From Lachnospiraceae bacterium (GTDB taxonomy: Bacteria > Bacillota > Clostridia > Lachnospirales > Lachnospiraceae), in assembly GCA_021769135.1 (NCBI GenBank), contig JAETTM010000018.1:1-60686 (forward strand): a stretch of 60,686 nt of DNA. Reading direction: 5' to 3'. Shown here piece after piece: positions 43,254 to 51,891 of this stretch. The stretch's first letter is position 1; every line of letters starts with the position of its first letter. The notes under the pieces are model-generated. The model was given only the letters and a program-made list of their open reading frames with translations. It did no database searches and was not told the origin of the DNA. The position numbers and the translations under genes were made by a program.

Positions 43254-43988
43254 ATGGATATTACGATTTTGTTCCCTGTGCTGGATGAGAGGCTGCGGCT
43301 GCGCAAAGGGATTGAAACGACGATGAAGTATATGCGGGAAAACAGTACAATACCTTATCATCTTATGATACTGGATAACGGCTCCACGGATGAGACGCCG
43401 GAAATTGCGGCGCAGCTTTGTGAGGAATATGAAGAAGTGGAATATGTCCGTGTGAACCAAAAAGGGGTTGGAGTCGCGTTCCGGAAGGGGATAGAGCTGA
43501 ACCGCAGCGAGATTGTAGGGTATATGGACATAGATTTGTCCACTAACCTTAAACATCTGGGGGAAGCGATTCACATTTTTTCCAGCTGCCCCGAGATAGA
43601 ATATATTAACGGAACCCGTTTTAGCAAAAAATCGGATACCAGGGGGAGAAAGTGGTATCGGAGGATTACTTCCCAGGGACTGCTCATCCTTTTAAAAGCA
43701 ATATTCGGCATGCGCTGTACGGATGCGGTCTGCGGTTTTACTTTTTTGAGGAAAGACGCTGCAAAAAAGCTGGTAGACGCATCGGGGAACGACAACGGCT
43801 GGTTCTATACCATTGAATTTTTACTCCGGGCGGAACGGATGGGCATGAAAATCATGGATATGCCGGTGGAATGGCAGGAGGACTACAATACTACGGTAAA
43901 GCTATGGAAAACGGTGAAAAATTATCTGGTTCAGATTTACAGGCTGAAGAGGGAATTTGATAAGGAAAATGATAAAAAGAGGCGGTAA
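43254..43988 (+). CDS. GT2 glycosyltransferase, soluble
   Basis: 244 residues with a GT-A domain: ITILFPVLDERLRL, LMILDNGSTDETPE, GVGVAFRKGIE and YMDIDLSTNLKH as the metal-binding D-x-D. No membrane span; the basic C-terminus (KREFDKENDKKRR) may bind membrane. The ribosome site GAGGAGG is strong. The upstream spacer contains GGATTTGCGG-ACTGG-type sequence also seen before the acyl carrier protein. One base separates its stop from the aminotransferase start. It probably builds the same repeat unit as its neighbours. Confidence 0.9.
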   Translation: MDITILFPVLDERLRLRKGIETTMKYMRENSTIPYHLMILDNGSTDETPEIAAQLCEEYEEVEYVRVNQKGVGVAFRKGIELNRSEIVGYMDIDLSTNLKHLGEAIHIFSSCPEIEYINGTRFSKKSDTRGRKWYRRITSQGLLILLKAIFGMRCTDAVCGFTFLRKDAAKKLVDASGNDNGWFYTIEFLLRAERMGMKIMDMPVEWQEDYNTTVKLWKTVKNYLVQIYRLKREFDKENDKKRR

Positions 43989-43989
43989 G

Positions 43990-45105
43990 ATGGAGGATGG
44001 CAAATATATGCTGAAAAGGATCGATCTGGGGAGGAACTACCGGAACCATAAAGAAGAATATTTGAAAGCGATAGAAGAGGTATGCGAGGAAACCGCCTTT
44101 TCCGGGGGGAGGTTTGCGGATAAGTTTGATGAAGAATTCGCGGCATACCTGGGGATCAAAGCGGCTACAGGCGTGGACAACGGTACTTCGGCTTTGCAGC
44201 TTGCCATGCTGGCTTTGGGAATAGGGGAGGGGGATGAGGTAATCGTTCCTGCCAATACTTACATCGCCAGCGCCTGGGGGCCTACCTATACGGGGGCAAC
44301 CCCGGTATTCGTGGATTGCACCAAAGACACATGGGAGATAGACCCCGACGGGATAGAAGAAAAAATAACGGAGAGGACAAAAGCGATTATCGGGGTTCAT
44401 CTTTACGGGCAGCCCTTTGAATTTGGCAAGGTGAAGGAGATTGCAGGCCGGCATGGACTGTTTATTGTGGAAGACTGCGCCCAGTCCCATGGCGCAAAAT
44501 ATGAAGGGAGGATGACGGGAACGTTGGGTGATTTGGGCTGTTTCAGCTTTTATCCGGGAAAGAACCTGTATGCCTTTGGAGAAGCCGGAAGCGTGGTAAG
44601 CGATAAGGAAGAATACATCGACGCGATTAATACGTGGAAAAATCAAGGGTGCAAAGTCCGTTATTATCACGATGTGATAGGGTATAACATGCGTATGGAA
44701 GGGATTCAGGGGGCTGTGCTGAGCGTCAGCCTGAAATACCTGGATGAGTGGACGCGCCGCCGCCGTGAAATCGGGCAGCGATATATTAAGGAGATAAAAA
44801 ACCCCCAAATTACCATGCAGGCCCACCCGTCCAATACGGAGCCGGTATATCATTTATTTGTGGTTACGGTGCCTGAAGCGGAACGGTTTGTGGGATATAT
44901 GGAGGAGAAAGGGATAGAATGCCACCGCCATTATCCGGTGCCCTGCCATTTGCAAAAGGCCTACGCCCATCTTGGCTACCGGAAAGGGGATTGCCCTAAC
45001 GCGGAATATCTGGCGGAGCATTGCGTGACCCTGCCATTGTTCCCTGAAATGGAGGAATTTGAGGTGGAAATGGTAATCAGGGCATGCAACGAGTATGCGG
45101 GATAA
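43990..45105 (+). CDS. DegT/DnrJ/EryC1/StrS aminotransferase
   Basis: 371 residues from ATG 43990 (GAGGCGG upstream, 1 base after the previous stop); the longer frame to 43957 overlaps the GT2 gene. It is a PLP enzyme that transaminates a keto group of a nucleotide-linked sugar. Visible motifs: GVDNGTSALQLAM (phosphate binding), VIVPANTYIAS, DCAQSHGA and CFSFYPGKNLYAFGEAG, whose Lys forms the internal aldimine. With a dehydratase at 7233 and the GDP-sugar enzymes here, it would make an amino-deoxy sugar. Which nucleotide sugar it uses cannot be read. Confidence 0.93.
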   Translation: MEDGKYMLKRIDLGRNYRNHKEEYLKAIEEVCEETAFSGGRFADKFDEEFAAYLGIKAATGVDNGTSALQLAMLALGIGEGDEVIVPANTYIASAWGPTYTGATPVFVDCTKDTWEIDPDGIEEKITERTKAIIGVHLYGQPFEFGKVKEIAGRHGLFIVEDCAQSHGAKYEGRMTGTLGDLGCFSFYPGKNLYAFGEAGSVVSDKEEYIDAINTWKNQGCKVRYYHDVIGYNMRMEGIQGAVLSVSLKYLDEWTRRRREIGQRYIKEIKNPQITMQAHPSNTEPVYHLFVVTVPEAERFVGYMEEKGIECHRHYPVPCHLQKAYAHLGYRKGDCPNAEYLAEHCVTLPLFPEMEEFEVEMVIRACNEYAG

Positions 45106-45110
45106 GCGCT

Positions 45111-46115
45111 TTATCGTATTCGGTTCGGCGTGGCACGGAGCAGAAACGCCTGCATTTCCGGTATTTCCTGTTCCAGAATATTCATAAAATAGGCGGCGCC
45201 TTCATTATTCAGGTGATCCGCGTCGGAGAAAAGCTCCAGCCTGCCAGCGAATCGTGCGTCATCGGAGTAATCATAGTAAGGAACTCCGGCGTCGGCGGCG
45301 ATGGTTTCTATTGTGGTATAGAATTCTTCTTTGAATTCCGGGGAAAACAATTGGGAATACATGCTGGTATATGGGGTAGTGATGAGAACGGCAGTGATGC
45401 CGTTTTCTTTGCAAAAGGCAAGGATATCGTTCAAATTATCAATTCTTTCCTGAAGAAAATATTCTTCCTTTTCATCCATATGCCGGTGATAGCGGTTCAG
45501 GGCTTTTTCCTGGAATTCCGCTTCTTTGGCGGCCTGTTCTTCCGGTGAAAGGGCGGCCGAAGTTTCGGCGGCGAACACCTTTAAGGACAAGGATGAGAAG
45601 GGCAGAAGCTTTGCAATATCTTCCCCGGCGGAAAGGATGGGGAGGTGGTGGGTTACAATGTCGATATAAGGGTCATAGTGGGGAATATATTTGGGGGATA
45701 AAAAGGTATAGTATTTGGCGGTTAAAAATTGCTCTTCCTTTTCATTGGTAACTTCATTATTAAATGAAAAATAGGAAACCGGGATGAACATCAGGCAGTC
45801 GTCGTCAAAGCTATTCCGGTACATGGAAAGAATAGCGTAATCATAATCGTAAGTCTGGCTGGACATGGCAAAGTTAAAGCACTGGTACCCCCTGGAATAG
45901 GCAAGGGAATCATATTTAAAGGCATTTTCCCCATGGGAACTGCCCAAATTGCAAATCTGGATATCCGGATATTCATTGATATGAAAAAATTTATCGGCAT
46001 CGCTGTAAGGATTGTCACGGACCTGCTCATAGCGGAGGTTCAATAAAAAAAGCAGGAATAACGTGCCAAAACATACGATAAAGCATTTAGCTGCAAATAA
46101 AGCAATCTTCTTCAT
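45111..46115 (-). CDS. SGNH-like extracytoplasmic protein, MBOAT partner
   Basis: About 334 residues from MKKIALFAAK (GAGGTAAC upstream). A single N-terminal span (KIALFAAKCFIVCFGTLFLLFLL) places the rest outside. The first motif IQICNLGSSHGENAF has the Gly-Ser-Ser-His pattern of DltD/AlgJ-type SGNH hydrolases, and SDADHLNNEGA supplies the C-terminal Asp-x-x-His-like pair. Such proteins move an acyl group from a membrane acyltransferase to a cell-wall or capsule polymer. It lies 71 bases after the stop of the MBOAT gene at 46187 on the same strand, the typical two-gene pair. The end converges with the aminotransferase gene, only 5 bases away. Confidence 0.8.
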   Translation of the reverse strand: MKKIALFAAKCFIVCFGTLFLLFLLNLRYEQVRDNPYSDADKFFHINEYPDIQICNLGSSHGENAFKYDSLAYSRGYQCFNFAMSSQTYDYDYAILSMYRNSFDDDCLMFIPVSYFSFNNEVTNEKEEQFLTAKYYTFLSPKYIPHYDPYIDIVTHHLPILSAGEDIAKLLPFSSLSLKVFAAETSAALSPEEQAAKEAEFQEKALNRYHRHMDEKEEYFLQERIDNLNDILAFCKENGITAVLITTPYTSMYSQLFSPEFKEEFYTTIETIAADAGVPYYDYSDDARFAGRLELFSDADHLNNEGAAYFMNILEQEIPEMQAFLLRATPNRIR

Positions 46116-46186
46116 AGTTACCTCATTTCTGTACTTCTTTTTGCGCATAGGCCGGAAAGCATTTAAATTTCAGGCTTATTGCACCT

Positions 46187-47608
46187 TTAAAATTGAAAAT
46201 AATAAAACTCAGTGGATACCCCTTTTTCTGAAAACAATAAAATAATCAGCAGAAAAAGTATATATACGGGATAGCGTACCCATGGCTTCCTGGAGGAAAG
46301 CCAGGCGATTACGTTTATTTTTAAGGAGGCATAATCGTAAATCATTAATAGCAGGACAGGAATGCATAAGTATAACATATAGGCATAGGACATATCCAGG
46401 CAGATAATGGCGGTTCGCAAATAATTGTGGAAGTTGCCAATTTCGTGGAAGCTTAAGGATATAATCCGCCATGCATGGCTCAAATTATTAGCGCGGAAAA
46501 ATACCCAGGCAAAGCAAACGGCTCCGAATGTAAGGAGGGTAAAACAGAAATCCCGCAAGGGAGTTCTCTTTGCCTGTTTGTCCTTCTTGTTCCGGCCCAG
46601 TAAAGTTTCCATAATTTGATAGAGCCCATGAATCCCTCCCCATAAAATATAATTAAGGCCTGCCCCATGCCAAAGGCCGCTGACCAGAAACGTGGCCATC
46701 AGGTTAAGGGAATGACGGAATGTGCCGACGCGGTTGCCGCCTAAAGGGATGTAGAAATAATCCCGAAACCAGGTGGAAAGGGAAATATGCCAGCGGCTCC
46801 AAAATTCCTTGATGCTGCGGGAAAAATAAGGGCTTTTGAAGTTTTCCGACAGCTCAATACCGAAAAGCTTGGCGCATCCTATGGCGATATCGGTATAGCC
46901 GGAGAAATCGCAGTAAATCTGCAAAGCAAACATAATGGTGGCGATGATATAGACCAACCCTATGTAGTTGTCGGGATTATCATAGATATTGTCCACGGTA
47001 GGGGCCAGAAGGCCGGCAACCACAAGCTTTTTATAATAGCCTACCGCCATGAGTTTTATGCCATAAGATGCTTGGGATATATCGAAAGTGCGTTTCTTTT
47101 TCAATTGGGGCAGCAGCACGTCGCCGCGCCCGATAGGTCCTGAAAGGAGCTGGGGAAAAAAGGAGACAAAAAGGCAGTAATAGCCGAAATGCCGTTCCGC
47201 CGCATATTTCCCCCGGTAAATATCAATGAGATATCCTAAAGTCTGGAAAGTATAGAATGAAATCCCCACCGGCAGCATAAATTGTATTGCAGGGGAAGGC
47301 AGGCCGGCAATTTCGATAACGAAATTAGAATATTTCAGCAAAGCCAATACGCCTATTAAGGCTAGGAGCCCAATGGACAGATACAGCTTTTTTCTGAAGA
47401 CATCTTTGGCGGACTCAAGGGCCAGCGCCAGAAAATAGGAAACGGCGGTAGTGCCTAAGAGGAAAAAAATATATTTGGGGTTCATATACATATAGAAATA
47501 GAAACTGGCGGCCAAAAGGAAAATATATCGGTATTTTGCAGGGCAAGCCCAGTATAAAATAAATATAATCGGTAAAAATACGGCAAACGGAATAGAATTA
47601 AATATCAT
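46187..47608 (-). CDS. MBOAT family O-acyltransferase with DltX-like C-terminus
   Basis: 473 residues from MIFNSIPFAVFLPI; the longer frame to 47677 lacks a ribosome site. About ten spans, with the catalytic histidine in GLWHGAGLNYILWGG and the family motif SYGIKLMAVGYYKK. MBOAT proteins of the DltB/AlgI/PatA type pass an acyl group from the cytosol across the membrane. The last residues are EFYYFQF, that is F-x-Y-x-x-F at the very end, as in the DltX peptide that carries the acyl group on its tyrosine in D-alanylation. The SGNH partner is next. Second MBOAT at 51892. Confidence 0.93.
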   Translation of the reverse strand: MIFNSIPFAVFLPIIFILYWACPAKYRYIFLLAASFYFYMYMNPKYIFFLLGTTAVSYFLALALESAKDVFRKKLYLSIGLLALIGVLALLKYSNFVIEIAGLPSPAIQFMLPVGISFYTFQTLGYLIDIYRGKYAAERHFGYYCLFVSFFPQLLSGPIGRGDVLLPQLKKKRTFDISQASYGIKLMAVGYYKKLVVAGLLAPTVDNIYDNPDNYIGLVYIIATIMFALQIYCDFSGYTDIAIGCAKLFGIELSENFKSPYFSRSIKEFWSRWHISLSTWFRDYFYIPLGGNRVGTFRHSLNLMATFLVSGLWHGAGLNYILWGGIHGLYQIMETLLGRNKKDKQAKRTPLRDFCFTLLTFGAVCFAWVFFRANNLSHAWRIISLSFHEIGNFHNYLRTAIICLDMSYAYMLYLCIPVLLLMIYDYASLKINVIAWLSSRKPWVRYPVYILFLLIILLFSEKGVSTEFYYFQF

Positions 47609-47761
47609 AAAAAGTATCTCTGCTTTCTGTGGTTGATTTAAAAGAACGTGGCAATAGCTTGCTGCATTTTGCCACATTTTATTCCCAAGTAGATAATATG
47701 CAAAAAATATTAAGTTTTTTTTAAGGTCTGCGGAACATTTCCTTAATAAACCGGAATAGTG

Positions 47762-47789
47762 CTTTGCAAAAGTTAAAATATGGTATAAT
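47762..47789 (+). promoter_or_regulatory. Promoter of the SGNH lipoprotein gene
   Basis: CTTTGC (47762-47767), 16 bp, TATAAT (47784-47789) with an extended TATGG element, in the 300-base divergent gap between the MBOAT gene and the lipoprotein gene. Nothing else is recognised in that gap. Confidence 0.5.
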
Positions 47790-47908
47790 AATTAAATATC
47801 ACAATTGCAATATAGCGTTAAAATGTAAAAAATGCAAGTATAAGTTGTCGGCGATGGCAAAAGCGGCAGTTTAGCCCAGGCAAATCCGACGCAGAAATGA
47901 GGAGAATT

Positions 47909-48955
47909 ATGAAAAAATGGAGCGCAGCAGTTATTTTGATTCTTTCTATGGCATTGTTTATGGGATGCGGTAAGGGCAAGGATGAGAATGCTTTGGAAGA
48001 GGATACGGCAGGAAGCGCAATCGTTATCAATGAAACGCCCCAGCCGGCGAAAGCGACGGAAGAAATGAACCAGGAAAATGAGACGGCGCAGAAACAACAG
48101 CCGGCGCAGGATGAAACGGCCGGCCAGCAGGGGGAAGAAGTGGTGGTAAATCCGGAGGAATTGCAGGAGCCGGAAATTGTGCATACAACACCCCAGGAGG
48201 AAGCACAGGAGCCGGAAGCTGAACAGTCGCTGCAGATTGTTTTTCTAGGGGACAGCATTCTGGACGGATACCGGGACGGAACGGGTATCGCTTATCTGAC
48301 AGGTGTGGGGTGTAACGCCAAAGTGTATAATTTGGCCATGGGAGGGACTACGGCAGCCCTGACCACCTATGAAAATGCGAATTACGCGGAATGGGATTCC
48401 CGTTGCCTGCAAGGGGTGGTTCACGCCATCTGCGGCAATGTGGATCCAAAGATTTTAGACGGATACCGTGCCGGGGAGATATTTAACACATGCGATTTCT
48501 CCCAGACGGATTATTTCGTCATCGAATATGGGATGAACGATTTCTTAAGCGGGATACCGATAAGCGATGAAGATGAGGTCTATAATCAATATACTTATGT
48601 GGGCGCCCTGCGCATTGCCATCATGAACTTGCGCGAGACTTTCCCGGATGCGGAGATTGTACTTTGTTCCCCGAATTATGCCCAGTTCTGGGGAAAGGAC
48701 GGCGCCTTTTTGGGAGACGGCAATATGGTCAATAATGGCGGCGGCACTTTAGCGCAGTATTACAGGGTGTGCGGCAATGTTTCCGCAGATATGCATACAT
48801 TGTTTTTAAATGCTTACGAAGGGATAGGCCTGGATGCCTATACGGCGGACGAATATCTGGAAGACGGGATCCATTTATCGGAAAAAGGGCGTAGGAAATA
48901 CGCCGAGAAGTTGACAGAGATTATTTTGGCATATGAGGCTGAAAAAAACAATTAG
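47909..48955 (+). CDS. SGNH/GDSL hydrolase lipoprotein
   Basis: 348 residues from ATG 47909, preferred over 47897 because GAGGAG lies 5 bases before it. The signal ends in a lipobox LFMGC (Cys20 lipidated). An acidic Gln/Glu/Pro-rich linker (about 21-108) leads to the hydrolase: VFLGDSILDGY (Ser116), EYGMNDF (block III) and D319-G-I-H322 as catalytic pair. Typical activities are removal or transfer of O-acyl groups on surface glycans. It is divergent from the MBOAT/SGNH pair and directly upstream of the fkbH-like gene, so it may edit the same modification. Confidence 0.88.
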   Translation: MKKWSAAVILILSMALFMGCGKGKDENALEEDTAGSAIVINETPQPAKATEEMNQENETAQKQQPAQDETAGQQGEEVVVNPEELQEPEIVHTTPQEEAQEPEAEQSLQIVFLGDSILDGYRDGTGIAYLTGVGCNAKVYNLAMGGTTAALTTYENANYAEWDSRCLQGVVHAICGNVDPKILDGYRAGEIFNTCDFSQTDYFVIEYGMNDFLSGIPISDEDEVYNQYTYVGALRIAIMNLRETFPDAEIVLCSPNYAQFWGKDGAFLGDGNMVNNGGGTLAQYYRVCGNVSADMHTLFLNAYEGIGLDAYTADEYLEDGIHLSEKGRRKYAEKLTEIILAYEAEKNN

Positions 48956-49020
48956 AGGTGGCGGCAAAAGGGAAAATATGTTAGAATATATAACAGATTT
49001 TGTTTTAGGGAGAAAAGTCA

Positions 49021-50799
49021 TTGAGAGAATTGGAATATCCGTTTAACAGTGAATATATACTGAAGAATTCAAAAAAGCTGAGGCGCGCGCTTCTCGGACA
49101 GGAAGGGGCAAGGATAAAAAAAAAGATTGCCGTGCTGGGGGGGAGCACAACCCATGATATTGTGCGCATACTGGAACTTTTTTTGCTGGAACAGGGGATT
49201 GAGCCGGAGTTTTACGAATCGGAGTATGGGCAGTATTTTCAGGATGCCATGTTCAGCAATGAGGAATTGAATGCGTTTGGGCCGGACGTGATATATATTC
49301 ATACAAGCAACAGGAATATTGTCCGGTACCCTGAGCCGGGGGATGGCAGGGAAAAGGTGGAGGCTATCCTGGAAGAACAATACCGGCATTTCGTCATGAT
49401 GTGGGACAAGCTGGAAGCGGATTATCATTGCCCGGTGATACAGAATAATTTCGAATACCCGTTTTACCGCCTGCAGGGGAATCAGGACGGGGCGGGCATA
49501 AGCGGGAGGACCCGCTTCCTGACCAGGCTGAATGAGCGGTTTTATCAGTATGGGGAGAGCCACGGGAATTTTTATATTAACGATATCAACTATATGTCAT
49601 CCGCCTACGGGTTGGATAAGTGGTCGGATCCGTTTTACTGGCATATGTATAAATACTGCCTCTGTATGCAGGCGATACCGGAATTTGCTTATAATTTGAG
49701 CAATATTATCAAAGCCATTTTCGGGAAAAATAAAAAAGCCTTTGTCCTGGACTTGGACAATACGCTCTGGGGAGGCGTGGTAGGGGATGATGGGGCGGAA
49801 AACCTTGAAATTGGCCAGGAGACGTCCATGGGGCAGGTATATGCCGAATTTCAAAGTTATATCAAAGCCCATAAGGATATCGGCATTATGCTCAACGTCA
49901 ATTCCAAAAACGAAGAGGAAAATGCCTTGGCCGGATTGAATCATCCGGAGGGGGTTTTAAGGCCCGAAGACTTCATCATCATAAAGGCCAATTGGGAGCC
50001 TAAGAGCAAAAATATGGAGGAAATAGCGGCCGAGTTGAACGTGCTGCCGGAAAGCCTTGTGTTTGTTGACGACAACCCGGCGGAGAGGGAAATCGTAAGA
50101 AGGCAGATGCCCGGCACTGCGGTTCCGGAAATTGACAGGCCGGAGCATTATATCCATGTGCTGGACCGCTCCGGGTTTTTTGAGGTGACCAGGCTGTCGG
50201 AGGATGACAGGAAGCGGAGCGATATGTACCAGGCGAACCGGATGAGGGAGAAACAGCTAAGCAGCTTTGCGGATTACGGGGAATATTTGAAATCTCTTGA
50301 AATGAAAGCCGTTATCCGGCCCTTTGAGCCCATGTATATGGCAAGGATTGCCCAGCTGACCAACAAAAGCAATCAGTTCAACCTGACAACGAAGAGATAT
50401 ACCCAGGGAGAAATCGAACAGGCGGCAGCCAGCGCGGACTGCATCACTTTATACGGGAAGCTTGAGGATAAATTCGGGGATAACGGTGTGGTTTCCGTTG
50501 TCATCGGCCATAAAAAGGAGACGAGCCTTCATATTGATTTATGGATTATGAGCTGCCGCGTGCTGAAAAGGGATATGGAATATGCCATGATGGACCGCCT
50601 GACAGAGGAAGCCCGCCAGGCCGGCATCGCAGAAATAATAGGATACTACTATCCCACGGCCAAAAACCATATGGTGGAAAATTTTTACGAACTGCAGGGA
50701 TTTACAAAGACGGCGGAAGACGAACAAGGAAATACAGTATGGGAATACAAAATCCCAGACTCTTATACAAAGAAAAACAGATATATAGAAATTTGTTAA
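49021..50799 (+). CDS. fkbH: FkbH-like HAD-IIIC protein with acetyltransferase-like C-terminus
   Basis: 592 residues starting at TTG 49021 (AGGGAGAA upstream). Three parts: an N-terminal SGNH/flavodoxin-like region (about 30-220; IAVLGGSTTHDI), a HAD phosphatase core (FVLDLDNTLWGG with D244 and D246, then VFVDDNPAERE) and a GNAT-like C-terminal domain (LTNKSNQFNLTTKRYTQ, WIMSCRVLKRDMEYA). In FkbH, 1,3-bisphosphoglycerate is dephosphorylated and the glyceryl group is loaded onto an acyl carrier protein. The carrier gene follows at 50952. The protein is of full family length and keeps the HAD residues. A different three-carbon acid as substrate is possible. Confidence 0.92.
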   Translation: MRELEYPFNSEYILKNSKKLRRALLGQEGARIKKKIAVLGGSTTHDIVRILELFLLEQGIEPEFYESEYGQYFQDAMFSNEELNAFGPDVIYIHTSNRNIVRYPEPGDGREKVEAILEEQYRHFVMMWDKLEADYHCPVIQNNFEYPFYRLQGNQDGAGISGRTRFLTRLNERFYQYGESHGNFYINDINYMSSAYGLDKWSDPFYWHMYKYCLCMQAIPEFAYNLSNIIKAIFGKNKKAFVLDLDNTLWGGVVGDDGAENLEIGQETSMGQVYAEFQSYIKAHKDIGIMLNVNSKNEEENALAGLNHPEGVLRPEDFIIIKANWEPKSKNMEEIAAELNVLPESLVFVDDNPAEREIVRRQMPGTAVPEIDRPEHYIHVLDRSGFFEVTRLSEDDRKRSDMYQANRMREKQLSSFADYGEYLKSLEMKAVIRPFEPMYMARIAQLTNKSNQFNLTTKRYTQGEIEQAAASADCITLYGKLEDKFGDNGVVSVVIGHKKETSLHIDLWIMSCRVLKRDMEYAMMDRLTEEARQAGIAEIIGYYYPTAKNHMVENFYELQGFTKTAEDEQGNTVWEYKIPDSYTKKNRYIEIC

Positions 50800-50802
50800 C
50801 AA

Positions 50803-50937
50803 GGGAATTTGCGGAACTGGAAAACAGCAAGTTCCCGGACAATGCAAGGGATGATATCCCAGGAGAATTTCAGGACGCGAAGCGACCGGAAATTACTCCG
50901 CGATAAGGGCATTGGAAGGGAATTTGCGGAACTGGAA
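50803..50937. repeat. Direct repeat in the fkbH-ACP spacer
   Basis: A 20-base block (GGGAATTTGCGGAACTGGAA) occurs at about 50804-50823 and again at 50919-50938. Related bases precede the GT2 gene at 43254 (GGGATTTGCGGTACTGGAAG). The spacer has no other gene. Confidence 0.6.
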
Positions 50938-50951
50938 TAGGAGAAAAAAAG

Positions 50952-51197
50952 ATGACAAGAGAAGAAGTATTTGCAACATTGAACGAGGTGTTTCAGGATG
51001 TATTTGACGATGAATCCATTACGGTAAACGAAGAAACCACAGCGGACGATATTGAAGATTGGGATTCCCTGGAGCATATTAACCTGATTGCGGCTGTGGA
51101 GCAGGAATTTGGCATGAAGTTTACCATGGGCCAGGTGGTTACCATGAAAAACGTAGGGGAAATGGCGGACATTATTATGAGCCAGATAGAGGACTGA
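50952..51197 (+). CDS. Acyl carrier protein
   Basis: 81 residues, acidic, with the phosphopantetheine site DWDSLEHINLI (Ser39). Spacing, size and helices fit a free-standing carrier of the type paired with FkbH enzymes. The ribosome site AGGAG is 10 bases upstream. With FkbH it would carry a glyceryl or related group to a membrane acyltransferase, in the role of DltC. The phosphopantetheinyl transferase is not in the window. Confidence 0.95.
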   Translation: MTREEVFATLNEVFQDVFDDESITVNEETTADDIEDWDSLEHINLIAAVEQEFGMKFTMGQVVTMKNVGEMADIIMSQIED

Positions 51198-51237
51198 GAA
51201 GCTTGGTGGTGCTGGTCAGAGGCTTTGGCTATTGGGT

Positions 51238-51648
51238 TTATGGTAAGGAAACCGTTTCCAGAAGTTCAATCATACCAAGGAATCGGTTCATAAGGAAAAC
51301 AACCCGGCGGCCTGAAAGGGCGGGGGCGGGAGTGGGGGTATCGATGGCGGTGAAACCTTCGACCGCTAGCGCCTTTAAGTCGGCTTCCAAGGCAGGAGTT
51401 TCGTAGCAGATATGGTAAGGGCTGTTTTTATATTTCTTCAAAAGCCCTGCCACAACGGATTCGCTGTCAGCGGGGGAAACCAATTCAATACGGTAACCGT
51501 CCTTTTCCATAAAACAAATATGGACTTTACGGAAGTCATCATAAACGGTTTCAGATACCGCAGTATAGCCAAGGCGCTCAAATTCATCAATGGCCTGGTT
51601 TATTTTTTTGACTAAATATCCGATATGGTGTATTGTTAAATGTATCAT
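51238..51648 (-). CDS. VOC-fold (glyoxalase/epimerase-like) protein
   Basis: 136 residues from ATG 51648 with GAGGATAACC upstream. The fold motifs are HHIGYLVKKINQAIDEF, KVHICFMEKDGYRIELVSP and YHICYETPAL, ending FLMNRFLGMIELLE; His and Glu residues in these blocks are the usual metal ligands. This resembles methylmalonyl-CoA epimerase-like proteins. It lies between the ACP and the second MBOAT on the opposite strand, so a role in preparing or epimerising the carried acid is conceivable, but not shown. Confidence 0.82.
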   Translation of the reverse strand: MIHLTIHHIGYLVKKINQAIDEFERLGYTAVSETVYDDFRKVHICFMEKDGYRIELVSPADSESVVAGLLKKYKNSPYHICYETPALEADLKALAVEGFTAIDTPTPAPALSGRRVVFLMNRFLGMIELLETVSLP

Positions 51649-51714
51649 GGTTATCCTCATTTCTGCGCAGCTTTTTGCGCATGTCAAGTTCGTGGATGCG
51701 GTGACGGACATTTA

Positions 51715-51859
51715 TGTAACAGTTCAGCCCAGGACTTTGCACTTGCTGCAAAGTCCGTACGAGTGTGCAGAGGCGGCAACGAATCCGGCCTTTTGCCGTA
51801 GGCAAAACTCAAAATGGTCGGATTTCGTAACAGGGCAGCCGAAAGGCTGAACTGTTACA
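51715..51859. mobile_element. Complete MITE-like element (145 bp)
   Basis: Perfect 15-bp terminal inverted repeats TGTAACAGTTCAGCC (51715-51729) and GGCTGAACTGTTACA (51845-51859). The flanks CATTTA at 51709-51714 and 51860-51865 form a 6-bp target duplication. An internal perfect 10-bp hairpin GGACTTTGCA/TGCAAAGTCC is present. It has no coding capacity and ends 32 bases before the MBOAT start at 51892, so it may supply or alter that gene's control. Confidence 0.9.
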
Positions 51860-51891
51860 CATTTATATATTTGCGAAAGGAACCCCGTTGT

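Noticed and set aside
43891-44853. Minus-strand frame of 320 codons opposite the aminotransferase
   Set aside because: Antisense shadow; the plus-strand protein has all PLP motifs.
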